Shown here: piece by piece, positions 7,860-17,339 of the stretch | How positions within the stretch are numbered: position 1 is the stretch's first letter | Layout of the letters: every line of letters starts with the position of its first letter | DNA from: Vibrio agarivorans | GTDB taxonomy: Bacteria > Pseudomonadota > Gammaproteobacteria > Enterobacterales > Vibrionaceae | NCBI RefSeq assembly: GCF_030409635.1 | Contig: NZ_JAUFQF010000004.1 | Location: 2,266,241-2,330,240, forward strand | Reading direction: 5' to 3' | DNA length: 64,000 bases | The notes under the pieces: model-generated | What the model was told of the DNA's origin: nothing | What the model saw: only the letters and a program-made list of their open reading frames with translations | Databases searched by the model: none | Program-made: the position numbers and the translations under genes

Positions 7860-9233
7860 ATGAAATGGATCTCAACAATTAAGTTATCAGCAACATGTGC
7901 TGCACTGTGTGGTTCGTTATATTTACCTTCCGCCTTTGCTGAATTAGGCGAGCCGGAACTTGAAGATTTAAAATTTGGGTTTATTAAACTGACTGATATG
8001 GCTCCACTGGCTGTCGCTTATGAAAAGGGCTTCTTTGAAGACGAAGGGCTATATGTCACATTAGAGGCGCAAGCTAACTGGAAAGTGCTGTTAGATCGCG
8101 TGATTGATGGTGAGCTTGATGGTGCACATATGCTGGCCGGTCAACCGCTTGGAGCGACCGTCGGTATCGGTACAAAAGCGGAGGTAATTACCGCATTCAG
8201 TATGGATTTAAACGGCAATGCTATTACTGTTTCAAATAACACCTGGGAGAAAATGGTTCCCCACATTCCAAAACAAGCAGACGGTAAGCCTGTTCACCCA
8301 ATAAAAGCAGACGCGTTAAAACCGGTTGTTGAAAGTTATTTAGATGATGGTAAGCCATTTAATATGGGAATGGTGTTTCCGGTCTCGACGCATAATTATG
8401 AGCTACGTTATTGGCTAGCCGCTGGCGGTATTCACCCGGGTTATTACGCACCGACATCCGGAGATAATAGTGGTCAGCTGAATGCGGATGTATTGTTGAG
8501 CGTCACACCGCCACCTCAAATGCCAGCCACAATGGAGGCGGGCACGATTGAAGGCTATTGTGTCGGCGAACCGTGGAACCAACAAGCGGTATTTAAAGGT
8601 ATCGGTGTTCCTGTCGTCACCGACTACGAAATTTGGAAGAACAACCCAGAGAAAGTATTCGGTGTTTCAAAAGAGTGGGCAGAAAAATACCCCAATACCC
8701 ACGTTCGTGTAGTAAAAGCATTGATTCGCGCGGCACATTGGCTTGATGAGAATGACAACGCTAATCGCCCAGAAGCGGTGAAGCTATTGGCAAAAAGCGA
8801 ATACGTTGGCGCAGATTACGAAGTGATCGCGAACTCTATGACAGGCACGTTTGAATATGAAAAAGGGGATAAACGAGATGTCCCTGACTTTAATGTGTTC
8901 TTCCGTCACAACGCGACTTACCCATACTACAGTGATGCAATTTGGTATCTCACGCAAATGCGCCGCTGGGGACAATTACCAGAGCAGAAATCAGACGACT
9001 GGTATATGGATGTAGCGAAGGAGGTTTATCGTCCAGATATCTATAAACAAGCTGCTGAAGCGCTGGTGGAAGAAGGTATTTTGACGAATAAAGACTTCCC
9101 AGACTTTGACAAAGAAGATGGCTTTAGAGCACCACAAACACACTTTATTGATGACATTGTTTATGACGGTCGCAAGCCTAACGCTTATCTAGAGAAGTTT
9201 AACATCGGCCTGAAAGGCCAAGACAAAGTATAA
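7860..9233 (+). CDS. nrtA: Nitrate-type ABC transporter substrate-binding protein (NrtA/CmpA family)
   Basis: 457 residues from the ATG at 7860, preceded by AGGAGA at 7848-7853; an upstream in-frame ATG at 7839 would put extra charged residues before the signal peptide. The signal peptide ends near SAFA. The body has NrtA/CmpA hallmarks: [58 protein letters not shown] and the C-terminal [19 protein letters not shown]. Family members bind nitrate, nitrite or bicarbonate in the periplasm; nitrate is most likely but cyanate or bicarbonate cannot be excluded. It is first in a three-gene operon with the permease and ATPase. No assimilatory nitrate reductase gene is in the window. Confidence 0.85.
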   Translation: MKWISTIKLSATCAALCGSLYLPSAFAELGEPELEDLKFGFIKLTDMAPLAVAYEKGFFEDEGLYVTLEAQANWKVLLDRVIDGELDGAHMLAGQPLGATVGIGTKAEVITAFSMDLNGNAITVSNNTWEKMVPHIPKQADGKPVHPIKADALKPVVESYLDDGKPFNMGMVFPVSTHNYELRYWLAAGGIHPGYYAPTSGDNSGQLNADVLLSVTPPPQMPATMEAGTIEGYCVGEPWNQQAVFKGIGVPVVTDYEIWKNNPEKVFGVSKEWAEKYPNTHVRVVKALIRAAHWLDENDNANRPEAVKLLAKSEYVGADYEVIANSMTGTFEYEKGDKRDVPDFNVFFRHNATYPYYSDAIWYLTQMRRWGQLPEQKSDDWYMDVAKEVYRPDIYKQAAEALVEEGILTNKDFPDFDKEDGFRAPQTHFIDDIVYDGRKPNAYLEKFNIGLKGQDKV

Positions 9234-9240
9234 CGATAAA

Positions 9241-9268
9241 GCGCCCAGCAAGAGTGCTTGCTGGGCGC
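9241..9268 (+). promoter_or_regulatory. Perfect 12-bp hairpin between nrtA and the permease gene
   Basis: GCGCCCAGCAAG and CTTGCTGGGCGC pair perfectly around AGTG, 7 bp after the nrtA stop. There is no T-run. Such hairpins commonly protect the upstream message from 3' exonucleases, giving more binding protein than permease. Confidence 0.7.
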
Positions 9269-9295
9269 GCTACAAGGAAGTAACAGGAGTCACTT

Positions 9296-10264
9296 ATGTC
9301 GAGTAATGTTATCGCGTTGATGCCAAGCAGAAAGCTTGTTGCCAACAAAAGCAAAGTTATTCTTTTCCCACTTATCGGTATTTTAGTGTTTTTGATGTTT
9401 TGGCATTTGAGTGCCAGACAAGTGGTCACATCGTTAGGTACGCTGCCGGGACCAGTACAAACTTTCCAGCAGTTTACCAATCTTGTTGATGAACATTGGC
9501 AGGAGCGAGATAAAGAGCAGAAGTTTATTGAGCGACAAGAAAAACGCAATGCTGAGAAGTTGGCGAAAAACCCAGATGCCAAAGTAAAAATCCGACCTTA
9601 TACCGGTAAGCCCACCTTCTTTGACCAAATTATCACGAGTCTGTTTACCGTTGCGTGTGGGTTTTTACTCGCGACCGTTATTGCTGTTCCGCTCGGCATC
9701 GTCTTGGGGTTGAATAACAGCGTTTACCAAGCGTTTAACCCGATCATTCAACTACTCAAACCTGTATCACCACTGGCATGGTTGCCGATTGTGACTATGG
9801 TCGTCAGTGCGACTTATGTCAGCGATGATCCGCTGTTTGCCAAGTCATTTATTAACTCATTATTGACGGTCGCACTTTGTAGTTTGTGGCCAACCCTGAT
9901 TAACACGGCGGTTGGCGTAACCAGTGTGGATAAAGATTTGGTGAACGTCAGTAAAGTGTTACAACTGTCTTGGTGGCAGCATATACGGACGATTGTTTTG
10001 CCTTCCGCAATTCCGATGATCTTTACAGGGCTTAGACTGTCGTTAGGTATCGCATGGATGGTTTTAATTGCCGCAGAAATGCTGGCTCAAAACCCTGGGC
10101 TCGGTAAGTTTGTTTGGGATGAATTCCAAAACGGAAGCTCTGCGTCATTAGGTCGAATAATGGTTGCAGTCATCACCATCGGTTTTGTTGGCTTGTTGCT
10201 CGATAGAGGGATGCTTCAACTGCAAAAATGGCTGTCTTGGAATAAACAGCAGGCGCTACGTTAA
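9296..10264 (+). CDS. nrtB: Nitrate-type ABC transporter permease (NrtB family)
   Basis: 322 residues, inner-membrane subunit. After one N-terminal membrane helix (about residues 20-40) there is a hydrophilic stretch of about 60 residues rich in Lys and Glu (HWQERDKEQKF to VKIRPYTGKP), then the transport core starting FFDQIITSLFTVACGFLLAT. The EAA-type loop for ATPase contact lies near NVSKVLQLSWWQHIRTIVLP and SAIPMIFTGLRLSLG, as in NrtB/SsuC/TauC. The charged insertion makes it longer than typical NrtB. AGGAAGTAACAGGAG precedes the ATG. It is followed 11 bp later by the ATPase gene. Confidence 0.87.
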   Translation: MSSNVIALMPSRKLVANKSKVILFPLIGILVFLMFWHLSARQVVTSLGTLPGPVQTFQQFTNLVDEHWQERDKEQKFIERQEKRNAEKLAKNPDAKVKIRPYTGKPTFFDQIITSLFTVACGFLLATVIAVPLGIVLGLNNSVYQAFNPIIQLLKPVSPLAWLPIVTMVVSATYVSDDPLFAKSFINSLLTVALCSLWPTLINTAVGVTSVDKDLVNVSKVLQLSWWQHIRTIVLPSAIPMIFTGLRLSLGIAWMVLIAAEMLAQNPGLGKFVWDEFQNGSSASLGRIMVAVITIGFVGLLLDRGMLQLQKWLSWNKQQALR

Positions 10265-10275
10265 GGAGAAAGACA

Positions 10276-11124
10276 ATGTCTAAACCACTATTAGATTTAA
10301 CTCAATTAGGAATGAGCTTTCCCACCCCAAACGGTGATTTCGTCGCGCTCAAGAATGTTAATCTGCGTATTCAAGAAGGGGAGTTTATCTCATTGATTGG
10401 CCACTCTGGCTGCGGCAAATCAACCGTACTTAACTTGGTGGCAGGCCTTCACTTACCCACCAGTGGCGGTGTAATCGTTGATGGTAGAGAAGTCGCAGGC
10501 CCTGGCCCTGACCGAGCGGTAGTGTTTCAAAACCACTCATTGTTACCATGGCTCACGGTCTATCAAAATGTCGAACTGGCCGTGAAGCAGATTGCCAAAG
10601 GGCAGAACAAAGCATGGATCAGAGAGCAAGTGAACCACTACTTAGAGCTTATCCAAATGTCCCATGCTGCGGATAAGAAGCCCGATGAGATCTCCGGAGG
10701 TATGAAGCAGCGTGTAGGTATTGCTCGCGCTCTCGCGCTGCAGCCAAAGGTGTTATTGATGGATGAGCCATTTGGCGCTCTTGATGCTTTGACTCGTGCG
10801 CGTTTACAAGATTCACTGATGGAAATTCAGGCAGAGTTGAACAATACCGTCATTATGATCACACACGATGTCGATGAGGCCGTGTTGCTATCGGATAAAA
10901 TTGTGATGATGACAAACGGGCCTGCAGCTACGGTCGGAGAGGTGTTGGATATCAACCTGCCTCGACCGCGAAACCGCGTAGCGCTAGCGGACAACCCAGA
11001 ATATCAGAAGTGTCGTCAAGCGGTCTTGAGGTTCTTGTATGAGAAGCAATCGCATACAGAGCCAAGCACAAAAGACAAAAAAGAGACTCAAGTTGCCTCG
11101 ATAGCGACTGCCAAGACGGCCTAA
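10276..11124 (+). CDS. Nitrate-type ABC transporter ATP-binding protein (NrtC/NrtD family, single domain)
   Basis: 282 residues. Walker A GHSGCGKST (about residues 42-50), Q-loop VFQNHSLLPW, signature [14 protein letters not shown], Walker B VLLMDEPFGALDALTR and the H-loop MITHDVDEA are intact. The signature SGGMKQR and the FGALDALTR tail are typical of the nitrate/taurine/sulfonate importer class. It lacks the extra solute-binding-like domain of cyanobacterial NrtC, so it corresponds to the NrtD type and probably works as a homodimer with the preceding permease. AAGGAG is 6-11 bp before the ATG. A terminator follows. Confidence 0.88.
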   Translation: MSKPLLDLTQLGMSFPTPNGDFVALKNVNLRIQEGEFISLIGHSGCGKSTVLNLVAGLHLPTSGGVIVDGREVAGPGPDRAVVFQNHSLLPWLTVYQNVELAVKQIAKGQNKAWIREQVNHYLELIQMSHAADKKPDEISGGMKQRVGIARALALQPKVLLMDEPFGALDALTRARLQDSLMEIQAELNNTVIMITHDVDEAVLLSDKIVMMTNGPAATVGEVLDINLPRPRNRVALADNPEYQKCRQAVLRFLYEKQSHTEPSTKDKKETQVASIATAKTA

Positions 11125-11160
11125 AGCCGCCAGAATGTCACAGCCAGAGCTTGTTCGAGA

Positions 11161-11203
11161 AAGCCACCAATTCAATTTTCAACGAGTTTGGTGGTTTTTT
11201 TGT
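11161..11203 (+). terminator. Terminator of the nitrate-type ABC operon
   Basis: CCACCAA and TTGGTGG arms around a 17-base loop, followed directly by a run of seven T, 40 bp past the ATPase stop. Confidence 0.8.
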
Positions 11204-11342
11204 TTTTGGCGCGAAATGACCAAGACAAGTCGGCCTATTTCTAATAATTTGTTGCGCTTTTTAAATATTGCCACGATTAAAAAACAATCAACAAAATTCT
11301 AGGCAATACTTATGGTCACGTTTTATAGGAATTGTACGTATT

Positions 11343-12557
11343 ATGACAGAAACACTTGTTCCTCCCTTGCTCTCCTTCACGATAGCCATCTCGTTACTGT
11401 TTATTGGCAAGGCCCTCATTGAACGCTCTGACGTGCTAAAGAAGTACTCACTACCAGAGCCAGTAATAGGCGGGTTTGTTTGTGCGGCGACTGTCGCTGC
11501 GCTGTATTACATTTTCAATATTCAAATTACTTTTAGTTTAGATGTCCGCGACTTTTTGTTGTTGTATTTTTTTGCTGGTATCGGGCTACAAGCGGATTTT
11601 AAGACATTGATCAATGGCGGCAAACCTCTGTTTGTATTGCTTGTGTTAGCGGCAAGCTTCATTGTGATCCAAAACTTAGTCGGCATGGCGGTAGCGAGCG
11701 GTTATGGATTAGATGCCAAAGCGGGTTTGCTATCAGGCTCAGTTAGCCTAATAGGTGGCGTAGGGACTACGCTAGCGTGGGCTCCAACGTTTGTTGAAGA
11801 GTTCGGGATCAGCAATGCCTTAGAACTCGGAGTCGCTTCTAACACTGTCGGTTTGATTGCCGCTTGTGTCATTGGTGGCCCGATAGCCAACTATCTATTG
11901 AAAAAACACAATATCGAGCCATCTAATCAACAAGATGTAGCAGTCGGTGCATACCAAGAGAGTGAAGCTAGAGTAGAGCTTAGTCATTACGGTGTGCTAT
12001 GGGCATGGCTAGTGCTCAATGTGACATTAATGCTTGGCTACAGTGTCAGTGAAGTGATCGATTCACTGGGCCTGAAACTACCAATGTTTGTCAGCTGCCT
12101 TATTTCTGGCATTTTGATCGGTAACATCGGACGCGCACTTTTTACCAAACGCCGAACACAAGAGAAAATTGAGCAAGGTCAGAAAGGCCTAGCGATGATT
12201 TCGGACATCTGTCTTGGCATGTTTTTGACTATGGCTTTGATGGGGCTGCGTATTTGGGATCTTGATGGTTTGTTTGGGTATATCTCAGTCATTATGGCGA
12301 TGCAGATCTTAGTCTCTCTCTTGTTTACCATCTTCGTGGTTTATTACCTAATGGGCAGAAACTATGATTCGGTGGTGGTTTGTTCAGGGTTCGGTGGTAT
12401 CACACTAGGCTCGACCGCAACGGCTATTGTCAACATGACGGCAGTGACCAACCGATATGGCGCGAGTCCGCAAGCATTTATTGTCGTGCCTCTAGTATGT
12501 GGCTTCTTTGTCGATCTTATTAATGCACTTGTGATCAGTTTTTTTGTCGGCCTGTAG
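11343..12557 (+). CDS. gltS: Sodium/glutamate symporter, GltS family
   Basis: 404 residues from the ATG at 11343; the frame is open to 11268 but only this start gives the family N-terminus. It aligns by eye with E. coli GltS along its length: LKKYSLPEPVIGGF, LLYFFAGIGLQADFKTLINGG, SGSVSLIGGVGTTLAW, CVIGGPIANYLLKKH, LCLGMFLTMALMGLRIWDL (written as DICLGMF here), YYLMGRNYDSVVVCSGFGG and NMTAVTNRYGASPQAFIVVP. About ten membrane helices. It imports glutamate with Na+. In E. coli the reentrant-loop motif is GGHGT; here it is GGVGT, which could shift substrate preference. Monocistronic. Confidence 0.87.
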   Translation: MTETLVPPLLSFTIAISLLFIGKALIERSDVLKKYSLPEPVIGGFVCAATVAALYYIFNIQITFSLDVRDFLLLYFFAGIGLQADFKTLINGGKPLFVLLVLAASFIVIQNLVGMAVASGYGLDAKAGLLSGSVSLIGGVGTTLAWAPTFVEEFGISNALELGVASNTVGLIAACVIGGPIANYLLKKHNIEPSNQQDVAVGAYQESEARVELSHYGVLWAWLVLNVTLMLGYSVSEVIDSLGLKLPMFVSCLISGILIGNIGRALFTKRRTQEKIEQGQKGLAMISDICLGMFLTMALMGLRIWDLDGLFGYISVIMAMQILVSLLFTIFVVYYLMGRNYDSVVVCSGFGGITLGSTATAIVNMTAVTNRYGASPQAFIVVPLVCGFFVDLINALVISFFVGL

Positions 12558-12645
12558 GTTTACTACACTGATAACACAGTCTTTATATTGTTCATTAACG
12601 CAGTAAAACTCAGAGCACAATAATACTGAGTAAAAGAGAAAGAAA

Positions 12646-13710
12646 ATGTCGAAAGCCGAAAAATCATCACGTAAATTAAGCACCATCATCATCAGTGTCA
12701 TTATCGTAATCTGGCTCTATAGCTTATGGGCAGATCGCGTAACCCCAATGACTGGAATCGCCCGTGTCCACTCTTACATTGTGCGCGTTGCACCGGAAGT
12801 GTCTGGCAATATCACCGCGGTTAACGCAGTGAACAACCAGACAGTAGAGGCCGGTGACACACTTTTTGAAATCGATGATCGTAACTATCAAGTCAGTGTA
12901 CGTTCGGCAGAAGCCAACCTAGCGATTGCAGGACAAAACATTGGAGCCAGCACGGCAGCAGTCGAAGTTGCACAGGCCAAAGTGACGGATGCGGTCGCAG
13001 CGAGAGACAATGCTCGAGACCAAGCCGCGCGTGTTTCAGAGTTAGCTGGCAGAGGTGTCTTAAGCCAATCCGATCTCGATAATGCTATTGAAGCGAAAGA
13101 CCGCGCCCAAGCCTCATTAAATGCCGCTGAAGCCTCACTGGTTCAAGCTAAGCAAGCTCTAGGCCCACAAGGTGATGAAAACCCGCAGATTCTCGCTGCG
13201 TTAGCAACATTAGAGCAAGCACAGCTCAACCTACAAAAGACAAAGGTATTAGCACCTTCTTATGGCGTGGTGACTAACGTGCAGCTTACCGTTGGGCAGC
13301 GCGCTACCTCCGGCTCGCCAGTACTGACGTTTATTGACCCTCGCGGAGTTTGGGTGACAGCGCAGCTAAGAGAAAATTCTTTAGAACATATCAAAGTAGG
13401 GCAAACCGTTAAGATGGTGCTCGATGCACTGCCAGGGCGTGTATTGACCGGAAAGGTAGAGAGTATCGGCTGGGGAACAGGAGGCAGCAATAGCATCGAC
13501 CAAGAAACTGGATTTTTAAATGCCGATGGCAACTCATTAAGTGCACAGCGCTACCCAGTCAATATCGTCTTTGACCATGATGATGTGCCTCATAACATTC
13601 GTTTTGGTTCACAAGCAACCGTCGCGATAATGACAGAGCAGAGTGAATTAGGCGAGTGGCTAGCCATGCTTTGGATGCGAATCTTAAGTGTGTGGACTTA
13701 TGTTTCATAG
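12646..13710 (+). CDS. HlyD/EmrA-family membrane fusion protein
   Basis: 354 residues. One N-terminal membrane anchor (STIIISVIIVIWLYSLWADR, residues about 12-31), then the biotinyl-lipoyl half motif VRVAPEVSGNITAVNAVNNQ, an alpha-helical hairpin rich in Ala/Gln (about 80-185), the returning half VLAPSYGVVTNVQLTVGQRA and a beta-barrel domain (PRGVWVTAQLRENSLEHIKVGQ). Such adaptors link an inner-membrane pump to an outer-membrane channel. The next gene overlaps its end by 11 bp and encodes the likely pump. No TolC gene is nearby. GAGAAAG lies before the ATG. Confidence 0.87.
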   Translation: MSKAEKSSRKLSTIIISVIIVIWLYSLWADRVTPMTGIARVHSYIVRVAPEVSGNITAVNAVNNQTVEAGDTLFEIDDRNYQVSVRSAEANLAIAGQNIGASTAAVEVAQAKVTDAVAARDNARDQAARVSELAGRGVLSQSDLDNAIEAKDRAQASLNAAEASLVQAKQALGPQGDENPQILAALATLEQAQLNLQKTKVLAPSYGVVTNVQLTVGQRATSGSPVLTFIDPRGVWVTAQLRENSLEHIKVGQTVKMVLDALPGRVLTGKVESIGWGTGGSNSIDQETGFLNADGNSLSAQRYPVNIVFDHDDVPHNIRFGSQATVAIMTEQSELGEWLAMLWMRILSVWTYVS

Positions 13711-14707
13711 TGCCGCTAACCCAATCATTCGATTGGTTTTCCTACCTATTGCTCTGCTGTTTTATTTACAAAGCAGCGGAGCAATGCTGCCAGTATTATC
13801 GCCTATTTTCATTGTAATGTTCATGACTATCATGCCATCGAAACCACCGATGAGCGTGATTCTAAAGGTGATTGCAGCGATGCTGTTTATCAGCTTTGGT
13901 ATTGTTTTGTTCGGTAGTGTATTAGTCGATTCACCCACAGGTTTTTTGCTCTACTGCTGGCTTTTGTTGTTCTGGGGTTATTCACGTAGTCATCGTGACC
14001 CTAAAGACATTATTGCGACCTTAACGCTGGTTGTTGTGGTCGTTATGGTCGTGTTTAGCAAGCAGATGATGCTGCCGATGAGTGGGTTGCCGATCCTCTT
14101 ATTTGAGAAGTTGGTTGTTGCGATGATCGTCACCTATATTGGTTTCTGGCTATTTCCTGGTGACGATAAAGATATACTGCCAGAACAAGGAATGTCCCAA
14201 GCCGATGAAACACAATACGACATTGTTGCCGTGGCGCTAAAAGCAACGGCATTAACGGTGGTTGTGATGGTATTGATCGGCCTTGACGCGACACAAACGA
14301 TGCTCATTGCGATCACAATCAGCAATATGATCAAGAGTCCAACTCACCGTGACCATAAAACATTTAGCTATAAAAAGTTAATCACTACTGCAGTAGGTGT
14401 ACTTTTTACATTGCCTGCTATGTTTTTAGTGACGGCGGGTGCACCTGATTTCGTTGTCTTTGGTATCTCACTGTTTTGTGGGTTACAGCTTGCGAGTTTC
14501 GCTATTCGTCGCCAACCCAGTTTATCAATTTATCAGCTGTTATTCGTCAATTTTACCTCGTTGACTTATAAGATTATTAGCCATCCAGGTTATGACTCAT
14601 TCTCTGCACAAGCTATGCGTTTTATTTCCATAGCAATTGCTATCATGATTGGCGCATTAATTTTGGCCTTTGTGCAGAATGAGTCCGTTGGTGCAAGGAA
14701 AGAGTAA
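13700..14707 (+). CDS. DUF2955-type integral membrane protein, probable efflux partner of the HlyD protein
   Basis: 335 residues from ATG 13700, which overlaps the end of the preceding gene; an earlier GTG/ATG in the same frame (13688) is possible. About ten membrane helices in two blocks (residues 5-160 and 185-325) separated by a short cytoplasmic loop (PGDDKDILPEQGMSQADETQ), the layout of FUSC/aromatic-acid exporter-like DUF2955 proteins. Such proteins are repeatedly encoded next to HlyD-type adaptors, so it is likely the inner-membrane half of an export system. The exported compound is unknown. The family name is from memory of the residue pattern. Confidence 0.7.
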   Translation: MFHSAANPIIRLVFLPIALLFYLQSSGAMLPVLSPIFIVMFMTIMPSKPPMSVILKVIAAMLFISFGIVLFGSVLVDSPTGFLLYCWLLLFWGYSRSHRDPKDIIATLTLVVVVVMVVFSKQMMLPMSGLPILLFEKLVVAMIVTYIGFWLFPGDDKDILPEQGMSQADETQYDIVAVALKATALTVVVMVLIGLDATQTMLIAITISNMIKSPTHRDHKTFSYKKLITTAVGVLFTLPAMFLVTAGAPDFVVFGISLFCGLQLASFAIRRQPSLSIYQLLFVNFTSLTYKIISHPGYDSFSAQAMRFISIAIAIMIGALILAFVQNESVGARKE

Positions 14708-14778
14708 TAATTGAGCAAGTATGGATTGCGTTTGAATAAACTAATTGATAGTCAATTTAGGCTTCTTGATGCTCGCCC

Positions 14779-15972
14779 CAGGGCGGGATCGCACTTTGTT
14801 AAGATATATGATCTAATAGGCTCAAATTCATAAACTGATACCAACCTTGAGTCTTATAGAACACCTTTCTGTTGTCGAAGATACTCGCTCAGATATCAAT
14901 CAACGACATGATTTAATTGATATTATTTTCCTTGTAATTAGCCCCATCTCTGCTGGCAGTAAGGGCTGGCAAGACATCGAAACATATGGTGAACACAAGC
15001 TTGAATGGCTGAGAAAGTATCGACCATTCACTCATGGCATCCCTCGTAGGCACACTATCGCTAGAATATTGCGCTCAGTTGTAGCGGAATCTTTACTTGA
15101 AGCGCTCTCATTGTGGATAAATGAGCAAAGAGAAAGCCAGGGCAAGTCAGTAATCGCTTTTGATGGTAAGGTACCTAGCGGCTCTTATCGCTCCGACCCA
15201 AAAACCGCACTCCAATTAGTGACTGCCTATGATGCAGAGCGCGGTCTAGTACTTAGTCAAAAACCGACAGAAACGAAAAATGGCGAAATCAATGTTGTAC
15301 GGCAGATGCTTGATATTATTAACGTTAAGGGCGGCGTCATAACGGTTGATGCCTTGCACTGCCAACGAAAGACATTGGAAAAGATAGCCGAGAAAAAAGC
15401 CCATGTGGTTGTTCAGGTTAAGAAGAACCAACCTAAACTACGGGAAGCAGTTATCTCTCAGTTCCAAGCCGTTTTTGACGCCAAAAAGAAAAAGTGGTGA
15501 CGCAAGTAACGCAGACTCGTCATGGTAGAAAAGAAGAGCGTATAGTGTTCCAACTGAAAGCAACACTGCCAGAGGAGCTTACAGAGAAATGGCCTACGAT
15601 ACGCAGCATTATTGCAGTAGAGCGACATCGTACGGTCAATGGAAAAGGCACTGTAGATACATCGTATTATGTCAGCTCACTTTCACCGAATCACAAATTG
15701 CTTGGTCATTATATTCGCCAGCACTGGCGAATTGAGAATAGCCAACATTATGTTTTAGATGTAGTTTTCAAAGAAGATAGTTCAAGAATCTGTCTAGATG
15801 GTGCCGTTGAGAATATAGCGTTGTTTAGGCGCTTCGTCATGAATATATTGAAGCAATGTGAATGTGGCGCTGCGAGTCAAAGACAAAAGCTTAAAAAAGC
15901 TGGTTGGTGTGACGATTATAGAGCGCAAGTATTCTTTGGCTTATAAAATGAGCAAAGTATGCTCGCGCCCTG
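14779..15972 (+). mobile_element. ISAs1-family insertion sequence
   Basis: About 1.19 kb bounded by inverted ends that both begin CAGGGCG. The left end (14779-14802) and the reverse complement of the right end (15949-15972) agree at about 18 of 24 positions. The single transposase gene between them has the ISAs1 look. No target-site duplication was found: the flanking 8-10 bases differ, which suggests an old insertion or a later rearrangement. Confidence 0.8.
14847..15946 (+). pseudogene. ISAs1-family transposase, split by a -1 frameshift
   Basis: Frame 1 (14847-15500, TTG start, 217 aa) begins LIEHLSVVEDTRSDINQRHDL and continues with GSKGWQDIETYGEHKLEWL, RHTIARILRS, VIAFDGKVPSGSYR and HVVVQVKKNQP, the conserved blocks of ISAs1/H-repeat transposases. 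It stops at TGA right after the A-rich stretch AAAAAGAAAAAG (15482-15493). The -1 frame continues with TQTRHGRKEERIVFQL, TSYYVSSL, HWRIENSQHYVLDVVFKED and a normal C-terminus to 15946. Joined, about 365 residues, the usual length. Either a disabling deletion/insertion in the A run or translational slippage; ISAs1 elements are not generally known to use slippage, so inactivation is the simpler view. Confidence 0.8.
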
Positions 15973-16496
15973 GGTTTAGCTGTGGTTGGTGCCCTTCAAG
16001 AAAATAACTAAAACAACAGGGCGACAAACAATAACTAGAACATAACATGCATTCTGAAGTACTAGCTTATCAATCTACTTCATATGATTGTTAGTTAATG
16101 CACCACAAGCTTTTATAATTTATGACGGTGTCAGTATGCTAAACTGCTGACACCATTACGATTAGATCATAAAGTATTAGTTTAGTGAAATGAGCTAGTC
16201 ACTTTTTTCTGATTCATTCAGACCACAGTGAGTATGTAAGGGGCCTTGACTGGGCACTTAACTAAACGGCTTTCCAAGACCAAAAGTTATCCTCATTTCC
16301 CTAAATCAGATTGATTAATCTAAGACGTTTTTGTCCAGCTCCGAGCTAGCTACCTCGGCTGGCTCGTGTGATCACCGAGCGATTCTGTCGTATCTTAATT
16401 ACCAGCTAGTCTAACTACCGACCCAATAGTCAGTAACGCTTTACCAATCTAAATTCCTGATCAAAAATACCTCCATCAGCCTGAAGGAACCTCACC
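15973..16496. other. 524-bp intergenic stretch without a recognisable gene
   Basis: No open frame with family resemblance or a good ribosome binding site. It contains one clear inverted repeat: GGTGTCAG at 16127-16134 with CTGACACC at 16147-16154 around a 12-base loop, without a T-run. A weaker CCGAG/CTCGG hairpin lies near 16343-16360. The region may be decayed sequence next to the IS. GAAGGAACC just before 16497 is the ribosome binding site of the next gene. Confidence 0.5.
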
Positions 16497-17183
16497 ATGC
16501 ACACCTGGAACCAGCAAGTTATTTCTCAGCTTGAGCCTTTGGCAAATGAAGAAAATGCGCGCCATATGAAGGCTTATATGCGTGGTCAATTTGAGTTCTT
16601 TGGGATAAAGTCAGGGCCTAGACGCGAAGCGCTAAAGCCGTTGTTTGGTAAAAGTCGTATTCCTTGTATAGAGCAAGTGCCACAAGTGGTTCAAGAGCTT
16701 TGGGCTTTGCCTCAAAGGGAATATCAGTTGGTAGCAATTGATCTGCTGATTAAGCAGAAAAAGAGGTTGCCGGAATACTATTTAACTAACCTCGAACAGC
16801 TAATTACTACCCACTCTTGGTGGGATACGGTCGATATGCTGGCTACGCACATCGCTTCAGCGTTGTTTATCCAATATCCTGCACAGACGTTTGAGTATAT
16901 TCAGCGATGGCGAGAATCGGAGAATATTTGGCTAAGGCGCACAGCACTTTTGTATCAGTTAAAGTTCAAAGCTGACACCGATGAAGCGCTACTCTTTAGC
17001 CTGATTAAAGAGAACCAACACGATAATGAGTTTTTTATTCAAAAAGCCATCGGGTGGGTCTTGCGGGAGTATTCCAAAACAGCGCCAACAAGCGTTATTA
17101 ACTTTATAGAAGAGCAGGGCATACAAGGGCTCGCGCGTAGAGAAGCTCTAAAATGGCTGAACAAGTCAGATCTCAGTAAATAA
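16497..17183 (+). CDS. DNA alkylation repair protein, AlkD-like HEAT-repeat glycosylase
   Basis: 228 residues, all helical. AlkD-type features are MKAYMRGQFEFFGIKSGPRREALKPLF near the N-terminus, the active-site segment THSWWDTVDMLATHI (Trp and Asp that stack on and catalyse removal of alkylated bases), WLRRTALLYQLKFK, and FFIQKAIGWVLREYSK with RREALKWL at the end. The family excises bulky or positively charged alkyl purines without base flipping. It is preceded by AAGGAACC and seems monocistronic; no Ada-type regulator is adjacent. Cytoplasmic. Confidence 0.87.
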   Translation: MHTWNQQVISQLEPLANEENARHMKAYMRGQFEFFGIKSGPRREALKPLFGKSRIPCIEQVPQVVQELWALPQREYQLVAIDLLIKQKKRLPEYYLTNLEQLITTHSWWDTVDMLATHIASALFIQYPAQTFEYIQRWRESENIWLRRTALLYQLKFKADTDEALLFSLIKENQHDNEFFIQKAIGWVLREYSKTAPTSVINFIEEQGIQGLARREALKWLNKSDLSK

Positions 17184-17339
17184 GCTGACTGTTATTACCC
17201 CTTACGGGTTAGCGAGTTTAAGTCGAATGAGCACTGACAGTGCATTTATGTAAATGTCTGCAACAAAATCCCTTAATATTTCGATCTTGGTCACACAAAA
17301 TGTTACTGTATCGGCCTTATTTTGTTTCGAGGCCAACAG

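Noticed and set aside
15973..16496. Integron cassette or attC site
   Set aside because: The hairpin at 16127-16154 lacks the flanking GTTRRRY/RYYYAAC core sites.
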